Below the pieces are notes generated by a model. It had not been told where the DNA came from. It did not search any database and worked only from the letters and a program-made list of their open reading frames with translations. This document shows, piece after piece, positions 24,416 through 34,971 of a DNA stretch of 64,000 bases. The position numbers and the translations under genes were made by a program. Positions within the stretch are counted from its first letter, which is position 1. Every line of letters begins with the position of its first letter. The stretch comes from an uncultured Prevotellaceae bacterium (GTDB lineage Bacteria; Bacteroidota; Bacteroidia; Bacteroidales; Bacteroidaceae): contig OMXX01000027.1 of NCBI GenBank assembly GCA_900315105.1, positions 1 to 64,000 of the forward strand, written 5' to 3'.

Positions 24416-27400
24416 ATGCATCCCTTAACAGTCTATAAGGCCAGCGCAGGTAGCGGTAAGACATTCACTCTTGCCGTGGAATTTATCAAACTGCTCATTC
24501 TCAATCCTCGTAAATACGAGAACATACTTGCCGTGACCTTTACGAATAAGGCTACGGAAGAGATGAAGCATCGTATAGTTAGCCAGCTCTACGGACTCTC
24601 CCATGGTCTCAGAAGCAGCGATTCCTATCTGAACAAGATAACGAAGGAACTCGATGTTTCCGAGGATTTTGTGCGCAAGAACGCAGATATCGCACTCCAC
24701 AACCTCCTGCACAACTATAACCAGTTCCGTGTTCAGACCATTGATGCCTTTTTCCAGGGCATACTCCGCAATATGGTTAAGGAACTTGGCCTTGGAAACA
24801 ACCTCCGCATATCGCTCAACGACAGTCAGGTTATTTCCGAAGCAGTCGACTCCATTATGGAGACTCTCGACAAGGACAAGGCTCTTATGTCATGGATTAT
24901 AGAGTACGTAAACGAGAGGATGGATGATCAGAAGTCGTGGGACATTACAGGTGAGGTGAAGTCATTCGGCATGAATCTCAGCAAGGAGTTCTTCAAAAGC
25001 AATGAGCACCTTCTGAAATCTATCGCGAATGACAAAGACTTCTTCAAACGCTATAAAAAGACGATGACAGCCATAATAAAGGGGGCAGAAGCTCATTTCA
25101 AGGAGTGTGGCGAGTATTTCCTCACAATGCTTTCAAATGCAGGCTACGACGTCACAGACCTCGCCTTTGGCAGAACAGGCGTTGCAGGCTACTTCCTAAA
25201 GCTCAAGGACGGCGATTTCATCAAGGACAACATCGTGGGGGCACGTGTTCAGGCAGCAATGAATGACCCGATGAAATGGGGCACGAAGAAAAATGCAAGC
25301 GAAATAGCCCCTTTGGCTGAAAGTCAGTTAATCCCCTACCTCATCGGCATTGAGAAGGAACGTCAGGCAGAAGTACCGAAAGTACGTTCTGCCATCATCA
25401 CATTGAAGAACATCAATAAGATGCGCCTGTTGTTCAGCATCCGCGAGGAAATGGATAGATTGAACAAGGAAAATGCGCGTTTCATGCTCTCCAACACTCA
25501 GACGGTGTTAAGTCAGATGATACAGGAAGATACCAATATCGCTCCGTTCATCTACGAAAAGATAGGAGCATACCTCCAGCATATTATGATTGATGAGTTC
25601 CAGGACACAAGTACGGTGCAGTGGAACAACTTCAAGGTGCTTCTCGAAAACTGCATGGCAGGCAACGAAGACCAACCTCAGAACGATGGTGCGATAAACA
25701 ACCTTATCGTTGGCGATGTAAAGCAGAGCATCTACCGTTTCCGCTCTGGAGACTGGAGATTGCTCAACGGTATTGAGCAGGAGTTCGGGAATGGAATGAT
25801 AACGACCAAGCCACTTGCAACAAACTGGCGTTCAGAGCGTAACATAATTTCGTTCAACAATCACTTCTTTAAGCAGATATGCAATATAGAGGCGGATAGC
25901 ATTATGCCACGTGATGCAAGGGGACAGCAGGAATTAATCGAAGCTAACAACCTATCCGTTGAGGCAGCACAGCAGATGAACACATATGCGGAGGCATTAC
26001 GTCATGCCTATGACGATGTGGCACAGGACATTCCAACATTCAAGCCCAACCGTGGTCTTGTACGTGTGGAACTGCTCCCTGAGGAACATGCCGATTTCAT
26101 CGAGGCGGCAAAGACACGCACACTCGACTACATCCAAAGCCTTATAACGCAAGGTGTAAAACCAAGCGAGATTGCTATACTCGTTCGTTTTAACTCCGAG
26201 GCTTCGGATATTGCACAGTATTTCGCTGAAAACGCACCAGAACTGAGCATAATGTCAGAACAGGCATTCACCCTCGAGGCTTCCCCTCTGGTCACAATGA
26301 TTATCTCAATGCTGCGCCTCCTTCGCAATACCAAAGACAAACAGGCGGAAATAACCCTTGTAAAACTTTATATCGCCTATATTCTTTGCGAAGAACTTAC
26401 AGACGGCAGCATACTCACATCTGCCAACACATTCCAGACCTATGTCCCACAGGAGATATCAAGTGAAGAGGCAATGGAACAGATGCGCTCAATGTCACTC
26501 TATGAACTTTCCGAGTACATCTACCGCATGCTCAGCCTCTCCAAACTCGAAGGTCAGGCTCCATACGCTACAGCTTTCTTTGACGGTTTGAAGAAATACA
26601 TGGAGGACAACATCGCCACAATCGAGGAATTCCTTGACTATTGGGATAGCGAGCTCCATAGCAAGGCAATATCCATAGGAAGCGGTGACAGCATACGTGT
26701 CATCACCATACACAAGAGTAAGGGACTTGAGTTCAGACACCTCGTAATGCCTTTCTGCAACTGGAATATGGCAGCCCGACATACCGAGACACTATGGTGT
26801 ACAATCAACGAACAGCCATTTGCCGAACTCCCATTCATCCCTGTTGACTACACAGGCCGTACAAGCCTACAAAATTCAATATACGAGCCTTATGGTATAG
26901 AGGAATGGATGCAGGGCATCGTTGACAACCTCAACCTGCTCTACGTGGCATTCACACGTGCAGGACGCTCTCTTTTCGTCATTGCTAACCAGAAAGCAAA
27001 GGAAGACAACCGTTCCTACGCCATTATTGAGGCATTGCGCAGAATTGCCGATTCCAACGAACTTGAAGGCAGTTCTTTCGAGGATAACACATCCGAGGAA
27101 GATACCGAAAACGCTTCCCCATCCATCTTCACTTTTGGAGAGCACTATTTCGAGGAAAAGGAAGAAAAGGGCAAGGAATCCGACAATGTATTCGAGTGCA
27201 CTCCAACGGCTATCCCTGTAAGCGTTGAAAGCTACGACTCTGAGAACATCTCATTCCGTCAAAGTAACAAGAGCCGTGAATTCGAAGCCGATACGCTCGA
27301 TGATATCGACAGCAAGCGATACACCACAATGGGCTCTATCATGCATATGCTCTTCTCTCGCATACACACCACAGCCGACATTGATAAAGAACTACGCCAA

Positions 27401-27757
27401 TTCGAGTTTGACGGTGTGATATACGATGAAACCATAAGTGCAGAGGAACTTCGCAGCGAGTTAAAGCATAAGTTTAGTAACAAGACAGTATCTTCTTGGT
27501 TCTCCGACAAATGGACGGTATTCAACGAGTGCAATATCATGCAGCTCAAGAATGGAAAGATAGTAGAAGACCGTCCTGACCGCGTAATAACTGATGGCAA
27601 CGATACTATAGTCATCGACTATAAGTTTGGTCACAAGAATGCCGCCTATGCAAAGCAGGTACAACGCTATATGAATCTCATGCAGCGAATGGGCTACCCT
27701 AACGTAAAGGGCTATCTCTGGTACGTCAACCTCGATGAGGTTGAGAGTGTTGTGTAG
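24416..27757 (+). CDS. UvrD-type helicase/nuclease (AddA-like)
   Basis: This protein has about 1113 residues from the ATG at 24416 (MHPLTVYKASAGSGKT). It has Walker A ASAGSGKT, motif Ia VTFTNKATEEM, the DEFQDTS box, VGDVKQSIYRFR, VITIHKSKGLEF and LYVAFTRA, all superfamily 1A motifs. The C-terminus carries a RecB-type nuclease site (Asp-x(n)-IDYK: DTIVIDYKFG). With the next gene it forms an AddAB-like end-processing enzyme for double-strand break repair. It lies 94 bp after thrC. Confidence 0.9.
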   Translation: MHPLTVYKASAGSGKTFTLAVEFIKLLILNPRKYENILAVTFTNKATEEMKHRIVSQLYGLSHGLRSSDSYLNKITKELDVSEDFVRKNADIALHNLLHNYNQFRVQTIDAFFQGILRNMVKELGLGNNLRISLNDSQVISEAVDSIMETLDKDKALMSWIIEYVNERMDDQKSWDITGEVKSFGMNLSKEFFKSNEHLLKSIANDKDFFKRYKKTMTAIIKGAEAHFKECGEYFLTMLSNAGYDVTDLAFGRTGVAGYFLKLKDGDFIKDNIVGARVQAAMNDPMKWGTKKNASEIAPLAESQLIPYLIGIEKERQAEVPKVRSAIITLKNINKMRLLFSIREEMDRLNKENARFMLSNTQTVLSQMIQEDTNIAPFIYEKIGAYLQHIMIDEFQDTSTVQWNNFKVLLENCMAGNEDQPQNDGAINNLIVGDVKQSIYRFRSGDWRLLNGIEQEFGNGMITTKPLATNWRSERNIISFNNHFFKQICNIEADSIMPRDARGQQELIEANNLSVEAAQQMNTYAEALRHAYDDVAQDIPTFKPNRGLVRVELLPEEHADFIEAAKTRTLDYIQSLITQGVKPSEIAILVRFNSEASDIAQYFAENAPELSIMSEQAFTLEASPLVTMIISMLRLLRNTKDKQAEITLVKLYIAYILCEELTDGSILTSANTFQTYVPQEISSEEAMEQMRSMSLYELSEYIYRMLSLSKLEGQAPYATAFFDGLKKYMEDNIATIEEFLDYWDSELHSKAISIGSGDSIRVITIHKSKGLEFRHLVMPFCNWNMAARHTETLWCTINEQPFAELPFIPVDYTGRTSLQNSIYEPYGIEEWMQGIVDNLNLLYVAFTRAGRSLFVIANQKAKEDNRSYAIIEALRRIADSNELEGSSFEDNTSEEDTENASPSIFTFGEHYFEEKEEKGKESDNVFECTPTAIPVSVESYDSENISFRQSNKSREFEADTLDDIDSKRYTTMGSIMHMLFSRIHTTADIDKELRQFEFDGVIYDETISAEELRSELKHKFSNKTVSSWFSDKWTVFNECNIMQLKNGKIVEDRPDRVITDGNDTIVIDYKFGHKNAAYAKQVQRYMNLMQRMGYPNVKGYLWYVNLDEVESVV

Positions 27758-27759
27758 AT

Positions 27760-27789
27760 GGTTAGAGGTTAGAGGTTAGAGGTTAGAGT
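27760..27789. repeat. GGTTAGA tandem repeat
   Basis: Four head-to-tail copies of the 7-bp unit GGTTAGA lie directly after the helicase stop codon. This is a simple repeat in the 127-bp gap before the AddB-like gene, which also holds TTAATTATT copies. Confidence 0.85.
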
Positions 27790-27884
27790 CTAAAGTCAAA
27801 ACCCCTTTCGCGCCAGCCATGTTAATTATTCGCGAAGCACATCATACTGCGCAAGTGTTAATTATTAATTGTTAATTTCCCACA

Positions 27885-30812
27885 ATGAAGTCATTCCTGA
27901 ACATAGTAGCACAAGATATACTCGCAAAATACGGCACCAACCTATCCGAAGTGGTTGTCGTATTCCCAAACAAGCGAGCATCCTTATTTCTAAACGAAGA
28001 ACTAATCAAGCTCTCCGACAACAAGCCTGTATGGAGCCCTAAGTATATGACCATTAGCGAGCTCTTCCGTTCCCAGAGCCAGCTTATCGTTGCCGATCAG
28101 ATAAAACTAGTCTGCGAACTATACAAGCATTACGCGGAAAAGACCGGAACCACCGAATCCCTCGATGATTTCTACGGTTGGGGCGAACTCATGCTATCCG
28201 ACTTCGACGACCTCGACAAGAACATGGGCGATGCGGAGCATATCTTCGAAAACACCGATGAGATACACTCGTATGACACTGCCGACTATCTATCTGAAGA
28301 CCAGAAGGAAGCCCTCAAGCGTTTCTTCTCCAATTTCAGCGATGATGACTCCAAAGTAAAGCAGAACTTCGCACAACTATGGAACAACCTCGGAGCTATC
28401 TATACCTCCTTCCGCGACAGCCTTCGTAAGCAAGGCATCGCCTACGAGGGTATGCTATACCGCGATGTAGCCGAGGAATTAAAGACTGCAACCGCCAACA
28501 CCAAACACCTTACGCCCAACACCCACTACCTGTTCGTCGGCTTCAACCTCATCCAACCCGTTGAACAGGAACTTATGGCATACCTGAAGCGTGAGGGCAA
28601 GGCGGCTTTCTACTGGGATTACGACAACTACTACATGACTGACGGAAATGAGGCCGGGCGCTACATCAAGTCATATCTCTCAGCCTTCCCTAATGAGATT
28701 ACGATTCCTGAGGCATTCAATAACTTCACAAACAAGCCATGCATCACCTATATCTCCGCTTCCACCGAGGATGTCCAGGCACGCTACGTAAGCCAATGGC
28801 TAACGGAAGAGCGCATTAAGGCAGGCAAGCGCACAGCTATCGTACTTTGCGACGAGAAGCTTCTCCCTACCGTACTCCATGCCCTTCCCGACAGCGTCAA
28901 GGACATCAACATCACTTCGGGCTACCCTCTTCAGCAAACCCTCATCGCAACGCTCGTAAAGCAGATTTTCATCCTGAAGCAACGCGGTTCCTCTCGCATC
29001 AAGGGAGCCTTGCGACTACATCAGGTAAACACTATACTGCATCATCCGTATATGAAATACATTTCAGATAATGCAGAAAGACTGATCATCGAACTTAATG
29101 ACGAGAAAAAGAAGGTGTTCTACCCTACTATCGAGGAACTGTCACTTGACGAGCACCTTGCAAACCTCTTTACTCCTATCAGCCACCACGACGAGGCTGC
29201 CACACCGATAGAAGCACAGCGCCTGCGTTGTCTCGACATCATAACGTGCATCTCAAAGGCAATACATCGCATAGCGACCAACTGCGCCGAGCCCGACCCT
29301 CTGATGCAGGAATCGCTATACCGTATGTACCAGATAATGAACCGCGTCAATACGCTCATCACATCCAACGAACTCATCGTAAGCGATTCTTCCCTGCAAG
29401 GCATCCTTAACCAGATTATACGCTCCACTTCCGTGCCTTTCCACGGAGAGCCAATCATCGGTATTCAAGTCATGGGCGTACTCGAGACACGTAACCTCGA
29501 TTTCGACCATATGCTCATACTCTCTGCCAACGAGGGCAACATACCGAAGAGCGTAAACGACTCCTCATTCATTCCTCACGTAATACGCCGCGCATACGGA
29601 CTCACTACCATAGAGAACAAGATTGCCATCTACGCCTATTACTTCCACCGAATGATGCAGAGGGCTACTGATGTATCAATCACATACAACAACTCCACAA
29701 ACGACACCAAGACCAACGAGATGTCGCGCTTCATGATGCAGCTCATAGCTGAGTCCGACATCAAGATAGACATTGCCGAGATGACCTCATCGCTGCTCGT
29801 AGGCAAGACGGAGCGATGCGATGTGCAGAAAAACAAAGAAGTCATCGAGAAGATGGAACAGGAAAGCTCCATTTCACCGACAGCCATAAACACGTACCTG
29901 CGCTGCCAGTTGCAGTATTTCTACAGGTTCGTATGCGGCATCAGCGACAATGCCGAAAGCGACGAGGAGGAAATGGACAACCGCACCTTCGGTCTCGTAT
30001 TCCATAAGGCTGCAGAACTCATCTATGCTCCTTTCAAGGGCAAGAGCGTAACAGAATCAGTCATTGACGGTATGCTCAAGGACCCATCGTTCATTGAGCG
30101 TGCTATTGACGAGGGATTCAAGGAAGAACTTTTCGCAATGAAGGACAAAGAGGCAAAAAAACGCCCTATGCCTACGCTCGACGGCACACAGCTCATTCAT
30201 CGCGAGATAATAAGGAAGATGCTGCGACAGCTTCTTGAATACGACAAGAAGAACTGTCCGATAACGATTGTAGATGTAGAAAAGCATATCGAAGACTATA
30301 TCACCTTCGATACAGACCGTGGTCCTCGCACGTTGAAAATCAAAGGAATCATCGACCGTCTCGACATTGTGAAGAACGGCGACGGACATCTTGAGATGCG
30401 TGTCGTTGACTATAAGACTGGCTCTCGCACGCCTGGCAACGTAAAGTCAGTAAGCGATATCTTCACCCCAGAGGGTGCCAATTCAAACGCACACACCGAC
30501 TATTACCTCCAGACTCTTCTCTACTCACGCATCCTTGCCCATCCAATGCAGGGCACGCCACAGAACGGCACATACCCTGTCGTTCCCGCCCTTCTCTACC
30601 CTCATCGCTCACAGGCGGAAAACTACGATCCCGTCTTGAAGATTGACAAGGAGAGAATCGCGGACATCAATGCCTTTACTGCCGAATACAACGACGGTTT
30701 CATCCGCGTCTTAAAGGATATCTACGACTATTCCCGTCCTTTCGCCGCTACGCAAAATGCCGACCAATGCAGCAGATGCGTGTATGCAGGGATTTGCGGA
30801 AGACATAAATAA
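27885..30812 (+). CDS. PD-(D/E)XK nuclease (AddB-like)
   Basis: This 975-residue protein opens with VVVVFPNKRASLFLNEEL, as in AddB-type helicase relics. The C-terminal third holds a PD-(D/E)XK nuclease (VVDYKTGSR). Four cysteines are placed like the AddB iron-sulfur cluster: one in YLRCQLQYFYRF and three in CSRCVYAGIC at the very end. It is the partner of the UvrD-type protein upstream. Together they should resect DNA ends and feed recombination. Confidence 0.87.
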   Translation: MKSFLNIVAQDILAKYGTNLSEVVVVFPNKRASLFLNEELIKLSDNKPVWSPKYMTISELFRSQSQLIVADQIKLVCELYKHYAEKTGTTESLDDFYGWGELMLSDFDDLDKNMGDAEHIFENTDEIHSYDTADYLSEDQKEALKRFFSNFSDDDSKVKQNFAQLWNNLGAIYTSFRDSLRKQGIAYEGMLYRDVAEELKTATANTKHLTPNTHYLFVGFNLIQPVEQELMAYLKREGKAAFYWDYDNYYMTDGNEAGRYIKSYLSAFPNEITIPEAFNNFTNKPCITYISASTEDVQARYVSQWLTEERIKAGKRTAIVLCDEKLLPTVLHALPDSVKDINITSGYPLQQTLIATLVKQIFILKQRGSSRIKGALRLHQVNTILHHPYMKYISDNAERLIIELNDEKKKVFYPTIEELSLDEHLANLFTPISHHDEAATPIEAQRLRCLDIITCISKAIHRIATNCAEPDPLMQESLYRMYQIMNRVNTLITSNELIVSDSSLQGILNQIIRSTSVPFHGEPIIGIQVMGVLETRNLDFDHMLILSANEGNIPKSVNDSSFIPHVIRRAYGLTTIENKIAIYAYYFHRMMQRATDVSITYNNSTNDTKTNEMSRFMMQLIAESDIKIDIAEMTSSLLVGKTERCDVQKNKEVIEKMEQESSISPTAINTYLRCQLQYFYRFVCGISDNAESDEEEMDNRTFGLVFHKAAELIYAPFKGKSVTESVIDGMLKDPSFIERAIDEGFKEELFAMKDKEAKKRPMPTLDGTQLIHREIIRKMLRQLLEYDKKNCPITIVDVEKHIEDYITFDTDRGPRTLKIKGIIDRLDIVKNGDGHLEMRVVDYKTGSRTPGNVKSVSDIFTPEGANSNAHTDYYLQTLLYSRILAHPMQGTPQNGTYPVVPALLYPHRSQAENYDPVLKIDKERIADINAFTAEYNDGFIRVLKDIYDYSRPFAATQNADQCSRCVYAGICGRHK

Positions 30813-30940
30813 GTGAATAGTGAAAAGTGAATAGAGAATAATACCTAGTTAAAAATACTGCTGTCGCGATTGGAAATCATCGTAAAAAACATATCGGTGT
30901 CCACCAGAATTAAGTATTATTCACTTTTCACTATTTACTT
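30811..30940. repeat. Inverted repeat of AGTGAATAGTGAAAAGTG type
   Basis: Arms 30811-30833 and 30918-30940 are near-perfect reverse complements, with a spacer of about 84 bp. They lie between the convergent AddB-like and prmA genes and overlap both gene ends. The element may act as a bidirectional transcription barrier. Confidence 0.8.
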
Positions 30941-31822
30941 AAAGTATAGCATCCTCCACTCCCCTTCCTCTTTCTTCTCCTTTAGGTTGAGTCCGAGGCT
31001 TTCGGCCTTCTCCACGAGCAGAGGAACATCCTCCTCGTAGAAACCGCTGAGAATAAGCGTACCGCCATGTGCCATGACCTCCTTGAAGGCTGACATGTCA
31101 TTCAGGAGGATGTTACGGTTTATATTGGCAAGAACCACGTCGAACACACCGCTTATATGCGAGAGCACATGGGCATTACCCTCAAACACCTCAATCCTGT
31201 CTGCCACACCGTTTATTTCGGCATTATGACGCGCGTTATCCGCACTCCATTCGTCAATGTCATACGCCACGGCATCAGCAGCACCGCATTTCAAGGCAGT
31301 AATGGCAAGAATACCAGTACCACAGCCGCAATCAAGTACTCTCTTACCCTTCAGATCCATGTCGAGCAACATCCCCACAATCATCCGGGTAGTCTCATGC
31401 GTGCCTGTCCCGAAGGCATTACGTGCATGGATCCCTATCTTAATAGGCGACTGTGCATTAACATCCTCAGTTCCGTTATCATGCCCTTCCGGATGCAGAA
31501 CATCATAAATCACGAGCCTGTCATCTATATTAATAGGTGCAAAGCCCTCTTCCTGTTCCCAAGTCTCATTCCAGTCCTTATCCTCCACCTCCTCAGTTTC
31601 AAAGGTCACGGTCACATCGTCCATGGGAAACTCCGCCAATGCCTCCCTTATGGCAGGCTCATCGTAAAAATCCACCTGAACATAACCGTCAACACCATTG
31701 TCTGTGTCGAGGAAAGTCTCATAACCACATTCGCCCGCAATGGCGGCGGTTATCTCACGTGCAGGCTGCATAAATTCACCATCAGCACATTGAATTGTGA
31801 AATGCGATACAAAATATTTCAT
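30935..31822 (-). CDS. prmA: Ribosomal protein L11 methyltransferase
   Basis: This 295-residue SAM-dependent methyltransferase starts at the ATG at 31822 (MKYFVSHFTIQCADGE). IGIHARNAFGTGTHETTR and the motif I glycines VLDCGCGTGILAI are diagnostic, and VLANINRNIL is the substrate-side motif. It methylates lysines and the N-terminus of ribosomal protein L11. It is a single gene, divergent from the secreted protein at 31980. Confidence 0.95.
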   Translation of the reverse strand: MKYFVSHFTIQCADGEFMQPAREITAAIAGECGYETFLDTDNGVDGYVQVDFYDEPAIREALAEFPMDDVTVTFETEEVEDKDWNETWEQEEGFAPINIDDRLVIYDVLHPEGHDNGTEDVNAQSPIKIGIHARNAFGTGTHETTRMIVGMLLDMDLKGKRVLDCGCGTGILAITALKCGAADAVAYDIDEWSADNARHNAEINGVADRIEVFEGNAHVLSHISGVFDVVLANINRNILLNDMSAFKEVMAHGGTLILSGFYEEDVPLLVEKAESLGLNLKEKKEEGEWRMLYFK

Positions 31823-31892
31823 AATAAAGTTAATTTTCTCTGCAAAATTAATAAAATTAGGGAAAAACTCCTCATTGTATAGGGATTTTCCG

Positions 31893-31900
31893 TAACTTTG
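31893..31900 (+). promoter_or_regulatory. -7 element before the low-complexity secreted protein
   Basis: TAACTTTG matches TAnnTTTG about 80 bp before the start codon at 31980. The nearest upstream TTG is only 15 bp away, so the -33 element is unclear. Confidence 0.55.
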
Positions 31901-31979
31901 TAGCAAAAGTTAAAGTAAATTTGCACCATAAACCAAAAGAATCAAGAAAATCACCCTTAATTATTAGGAGGATACGACA

Positions 31980-33098
31980 ATGAAAAGAATATTAACTCTT
32001 CTCGCAATAGCAACATTTGCTTCCTGCTCTATCTTTGCTCAGGATGACATGTACTTCACACCGAAGTCAAAGGCTGTCAAGGAAAAGGAAAAAGCAGAGG
32101 CCAAGGCTGCCGAGGAAAAAAGGGCTGCCGAGGAAGAAGCAAGGGTTCTTCAGGCTAAGAAAGAATGGCTGCGCAAGAACAGGCAGCATCTTACCGAAAC
32201 TGAGGATGGCAAATTGGTGTATCATGCAGGTCGTGACGTCAGTGACGACGAATACAACCGCCGTGGCAAGTTCTCATCAAGCTATGACATCGTATCCGAC
32301 TCTACAGCAAGCGATATCATAGAGTTCACAGCCGGAGACGGCAAATACCCTGACAGCCTCGTTGCATATATCGACACAATATCAGGCACCCTAAACATAA
32401 AGAAGAAGTCAAGCGACAGATACGACGATGATGAAGACTACTACTTCTCACGTCTTATGAATCGTTTCGACGGCTTCTACGGTTCCCGCCGTATGTGGTT
32501 GCTCTACAATGATCCATGGTACTCACACTGGGCTTACGACCCGTTCTTCTGGAACGATCCTTGGTACTGGAACAGATCATGGGTTTATGACCCTTGGTAC
32601 TGGAATGATCCTTGGTACTACGGAGGCTACTACGGATACTATGGCGGATATTACGGTGGATACTATGGTTGGACAACATACCACCCATACCATTATCGCC
32701 CCCACTACACATATATTGTACATTCCGGCTCAGGAGGTACTCGCTATTATTCACACAACGGCTCTTATAGCAGAGAGGGTACGCGACAGGGCTATCGCGG
32801 CGTATCTTCCGACATAAAGACACGAGACCGCAAGAATGGCAGCACCTCAAGAAGCGGCAATTTCTCCGGATACAGAGGCAACAGGTCATCTTCATACGAT
32901 AACAGTTCCGCAAGAAGAAACGGCTCATTCAGCAACAATTCAAGCAGCCGTTCCTATAGTAGTCCTTCACATTCAAATTCAAGCAGTTCAAGCTCCTACT
33001 CAAATTCAAGCAGCTCAAGCTCAAGATCATCAAGTAGCAGTAGCAGCAGCGGTGGCTCACGCGGCGGTGGTGGCATAGGTCACGGAGGAAGAAGATAG
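31980..33098 (+). CDS. Secreted low-complexity protein, Trp/Tyr/Gly then Ser rich
   Basis: This 372-residue protein has a signal peptide (MKRILTLLAIATFASCSIFAQ; a lipobox-like Cys is at position 16). A charged Ala/Glu/Lys helix follows (residues 28-66, probable coiled coil), then a short globular part. Next comes a striking segment of DPWYWNDPWY units and GGYYG repeats (about 160-235), and last a Ser/Arg/Gly tail with long serine runs. No enzyme family was recognised. Composition of this kind suggests a surface, extracellular-matrix or scaffold role, or phase-separating behaviour (inference). Confidence 0.7.
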   Translation: MKRILTLLAIATFASCSIFAQDDMYFTPKSKAVKEKEKAEAKAAEEKRAAEEEARVLQAKKEWLRKNRQHLTETEDGKLVYHAGRDVSDDEYNRRGKFSSSYDIVSDSTASDIIEFTAGDGKYPDSLVAYIDTISGTLNIKKKSSDRYDDDEDYYFSRLMNRFDGFYGSRRMWLLYNDPWYSHWAYDPFFWNDPWYWNRSWVYDPWYWNDPWYYGGYYGYYGGYYGGYYGWTTYHPYHYRPHYTYIVHSGSGGTRYYSHNGSYSREGTRQGYRGVSSDIKTRDRKNGSTSRSGNFSGYRGNRSSSYDNSSARRNGSFSNNSSSRSYSSPSHSNSSSSSSYSNSSSSSSRSSSSSSSSGGSRGGGGIGHGGRR

Positions 33099-33223
33099 AT
33101 TTGATACCAACGAGATTAAGAAATTAATTTTCACTTGCTATAGCATGATGAGCTTCAGCGCAGAACTTGCTTTAGCTTGTTGGGGCTTAGCGAAAATTTT
33201 TCAACTTTCAATTTTCAATTCTT

Positions 33224-34870
33224 ATGAAACACTATATCATATATACAATAGCACTCACAGCTCTCACTATGCCAGCAATGGCACAGGAAACCTACGAGAG
33301 CGCAAACATTGCGACAGAAGACGTTAACGGTACAGCACGCTACGTTGGCATGGGCGGAGCAATGGAAGCACTCGGTGCCGACATCTCCACCATCTCATCC
33401 AACCCTGCAAGTATAGGTCTCTTCCGCAAGTCAGGCATCAACATCACCGCAGGCGCAACCTCCTTGTCAGGTAGCGACGGCAGTGTTGCCAAAGAGTTCA
33501 AGTTCGACAACAAGAAATCGCCTATGAGCCTCGACCAACTCGGTTTCGTCTATGCCCACGAGTATGACAGCGGCAACTTCCTCAACGTTGCGTTCACCTA
33601 TCGTAAGTCACGCAATTTCAACCAGATACTCTCACACACCGGCGCACTCAACGGTGCTTCGCTGAACAAAATTCCGTATCAGAAATCATTTATTGGCAAC
33701 GCAAATGGAGGAGGTTATTACCTCGACTACAATGATAAAGACGATATCATCGGCTATCGTGACCAGTACTCTGATGATATCTCCGGATGCTTCTCACAGG
33801 TTGACTATCTGTTCAACAACGCATTCACCATTGACCCTGATGATGGTAACGCTTATTACTACAACGGCAAAGACTACCTCTTTGTACGCGACCAGAAAGG
33901 CTATATCGGCAACTACGACATCAACATCAGTGGTAATCAGAACGACCGCGTCTATTGGGGCATCACATTCGGCATCAAGGACGTAAACTACTCTCACGAC
34001 CAGGTTTATAGCGAAAACATCGTTGATAGCCACGACAACTCTGCCGGATATTACGACCTATACGACACCAAATACATCTCCGGCCATGGTTACGACCTCA
34101 GTGCCGGTATCATCTTCCGCCCTATCGATGCAAGTCCGCTGCGTATCGGTTTAAGCATCTCTACACCTACATGGTATCAGTTGAAAACAAACAACTACAC
34201 CCGATTAGAGAATCATGGATATGACTACAATATCAACAAACCAATCGGCATGTACGAAAAAGGCGAGTACGAAGACAATAACGAATACAAGGTGTTCACG
34301 CCTTGGAAGTTCGGTGCAAGCGTAGGCTACACCATAGGCAAGGAAATAGCACTCGGTGCATCCTATACCTATAGCGACTATTCTGCAATCGACAACCGCT
34401 ACATCACGAGCTACACCTACTACGACTACTACGAACCGGAGAGTGCAAACTCAAAGTCTGACAAGCTCATGAACCATCACACCGAGAACTCCCTTCAGGG
34501 CGTATCAACCTTAAAACTCGGTGCAGAGTACAAGCCAATGCCGGAACTCGCTATCCGTGCAGGTTACAACTACGTATCGCCAATCTACAAGACCGATGCA
34601 CAGCGCACCACTAGTCTCGACACCGACGGCTGTTACTACAGCTCTTCAACCGACTACGTGAACTGGGGAGCAACCAACCGCTTCTCTCTCGGTGTAGGTT
34701 TCCTTATCGACGACTTCACCATCGACGTAGCCTACCAGCGCTCAATGCAAAAGGGTGACTTCCACCCATTCGAGACCATCACTGTCGATGGTACTCAAAA
34801 CAAGGCTCCTGCCGTAGAGGTGAAGAACGACCGCGATCAGTTCCTCATCACATTAGGATATAAATTCTAA
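33224..34870 (+). CDS. OMPP1/FadL-like outer-membrane protein
   Basis: This 548-residue protein has a signal peptide (MKHYIIYTIALTALTMPAMAQ). The opening NGTARYVGMGGAMEALGADISTISSNPASIGLF is typical of the OMPP1/FadL/TodX beta-barrel family in Bacteroidota. Many alternating aromatic strands and a C-terminal Phe (ITLGYKF) support an outer-membrane barrel. The substrate, probably a hydrophobic molecule, is unknown. It may be co-transcribed with the secreted protein upstream. A strong terminator follows it. Confidence 0.85.
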   Translation: MKHYIIYTIALTALTMPAMAQETYESANIATEDVNGTARYVGMGGAMEALGADISTISSNPASIGLFRKSGINITAGATSLSGSDGSVAKEFKFDNKKSPMSLDQLGFVYAHEYDSGNFLNVAFTYRKSRNFNQILSHTGALNGASLNKIPYQKSFIGNANGGGYYLDYNDKDDIIGYRDQYSDDISGCFSQVDYLFNNAFTIDPDDGNAYYYNGKDYLFVRDQKGYIGNYDINISGNQNDRVYWGITFGIKDVNYSHDQVYSENIVDSHDNSAGYYDLYDTKYISGHGYDLSAGIIFRPIDASPLRIGLSISTPTWYQLKTNNYTRLENHGYDYNINKPIGMYEKGEYEDNNEYKVFTPWKFGASVGYTIGKEIALGASYTYSDYSAIDNRYITSYTYYDYYEPESANSKSDKLMNHHTENSLQGVSTLKLGAEYKPMPELAIRAGYNYVSPIYKTDAQRTTSLDTDGCYYSSSTDYVNWGATNRFSLGVGFLIDDFTIDVAYQRSMQKGDFHPFETITVDGTQNKAPAVEVKNDRDQFLITLGYKF

Positions 34871-34893
34871 ATACACAATAAACGAATTTTAAG

Positions 34894-34928
34894 TGCATAG
34901 CTTTCTTCTGAAAGCTATGCATTTTTTT
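34894..34928 (+). terminator. Rho-independent terminator
   Basis: TGCATAGCTTTC (34894-34905) pairs perfectly with GAAAGCTATGCA (34910-34921) and is followed by a run of seven T. It terminates the outer-membrane protein transcript. Confidence 0.93.
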
Positions 34929-34971
34929 GTTTCCCATCTTCCCGACATGTCATTCCTGTTCAAAAAGCAAT

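Noticed and set aside
27760..27789. Regulatory array
   Set aside because: Four GGTTAGA copies immediately after a stop codon are best taken as a simple repeat without further support.
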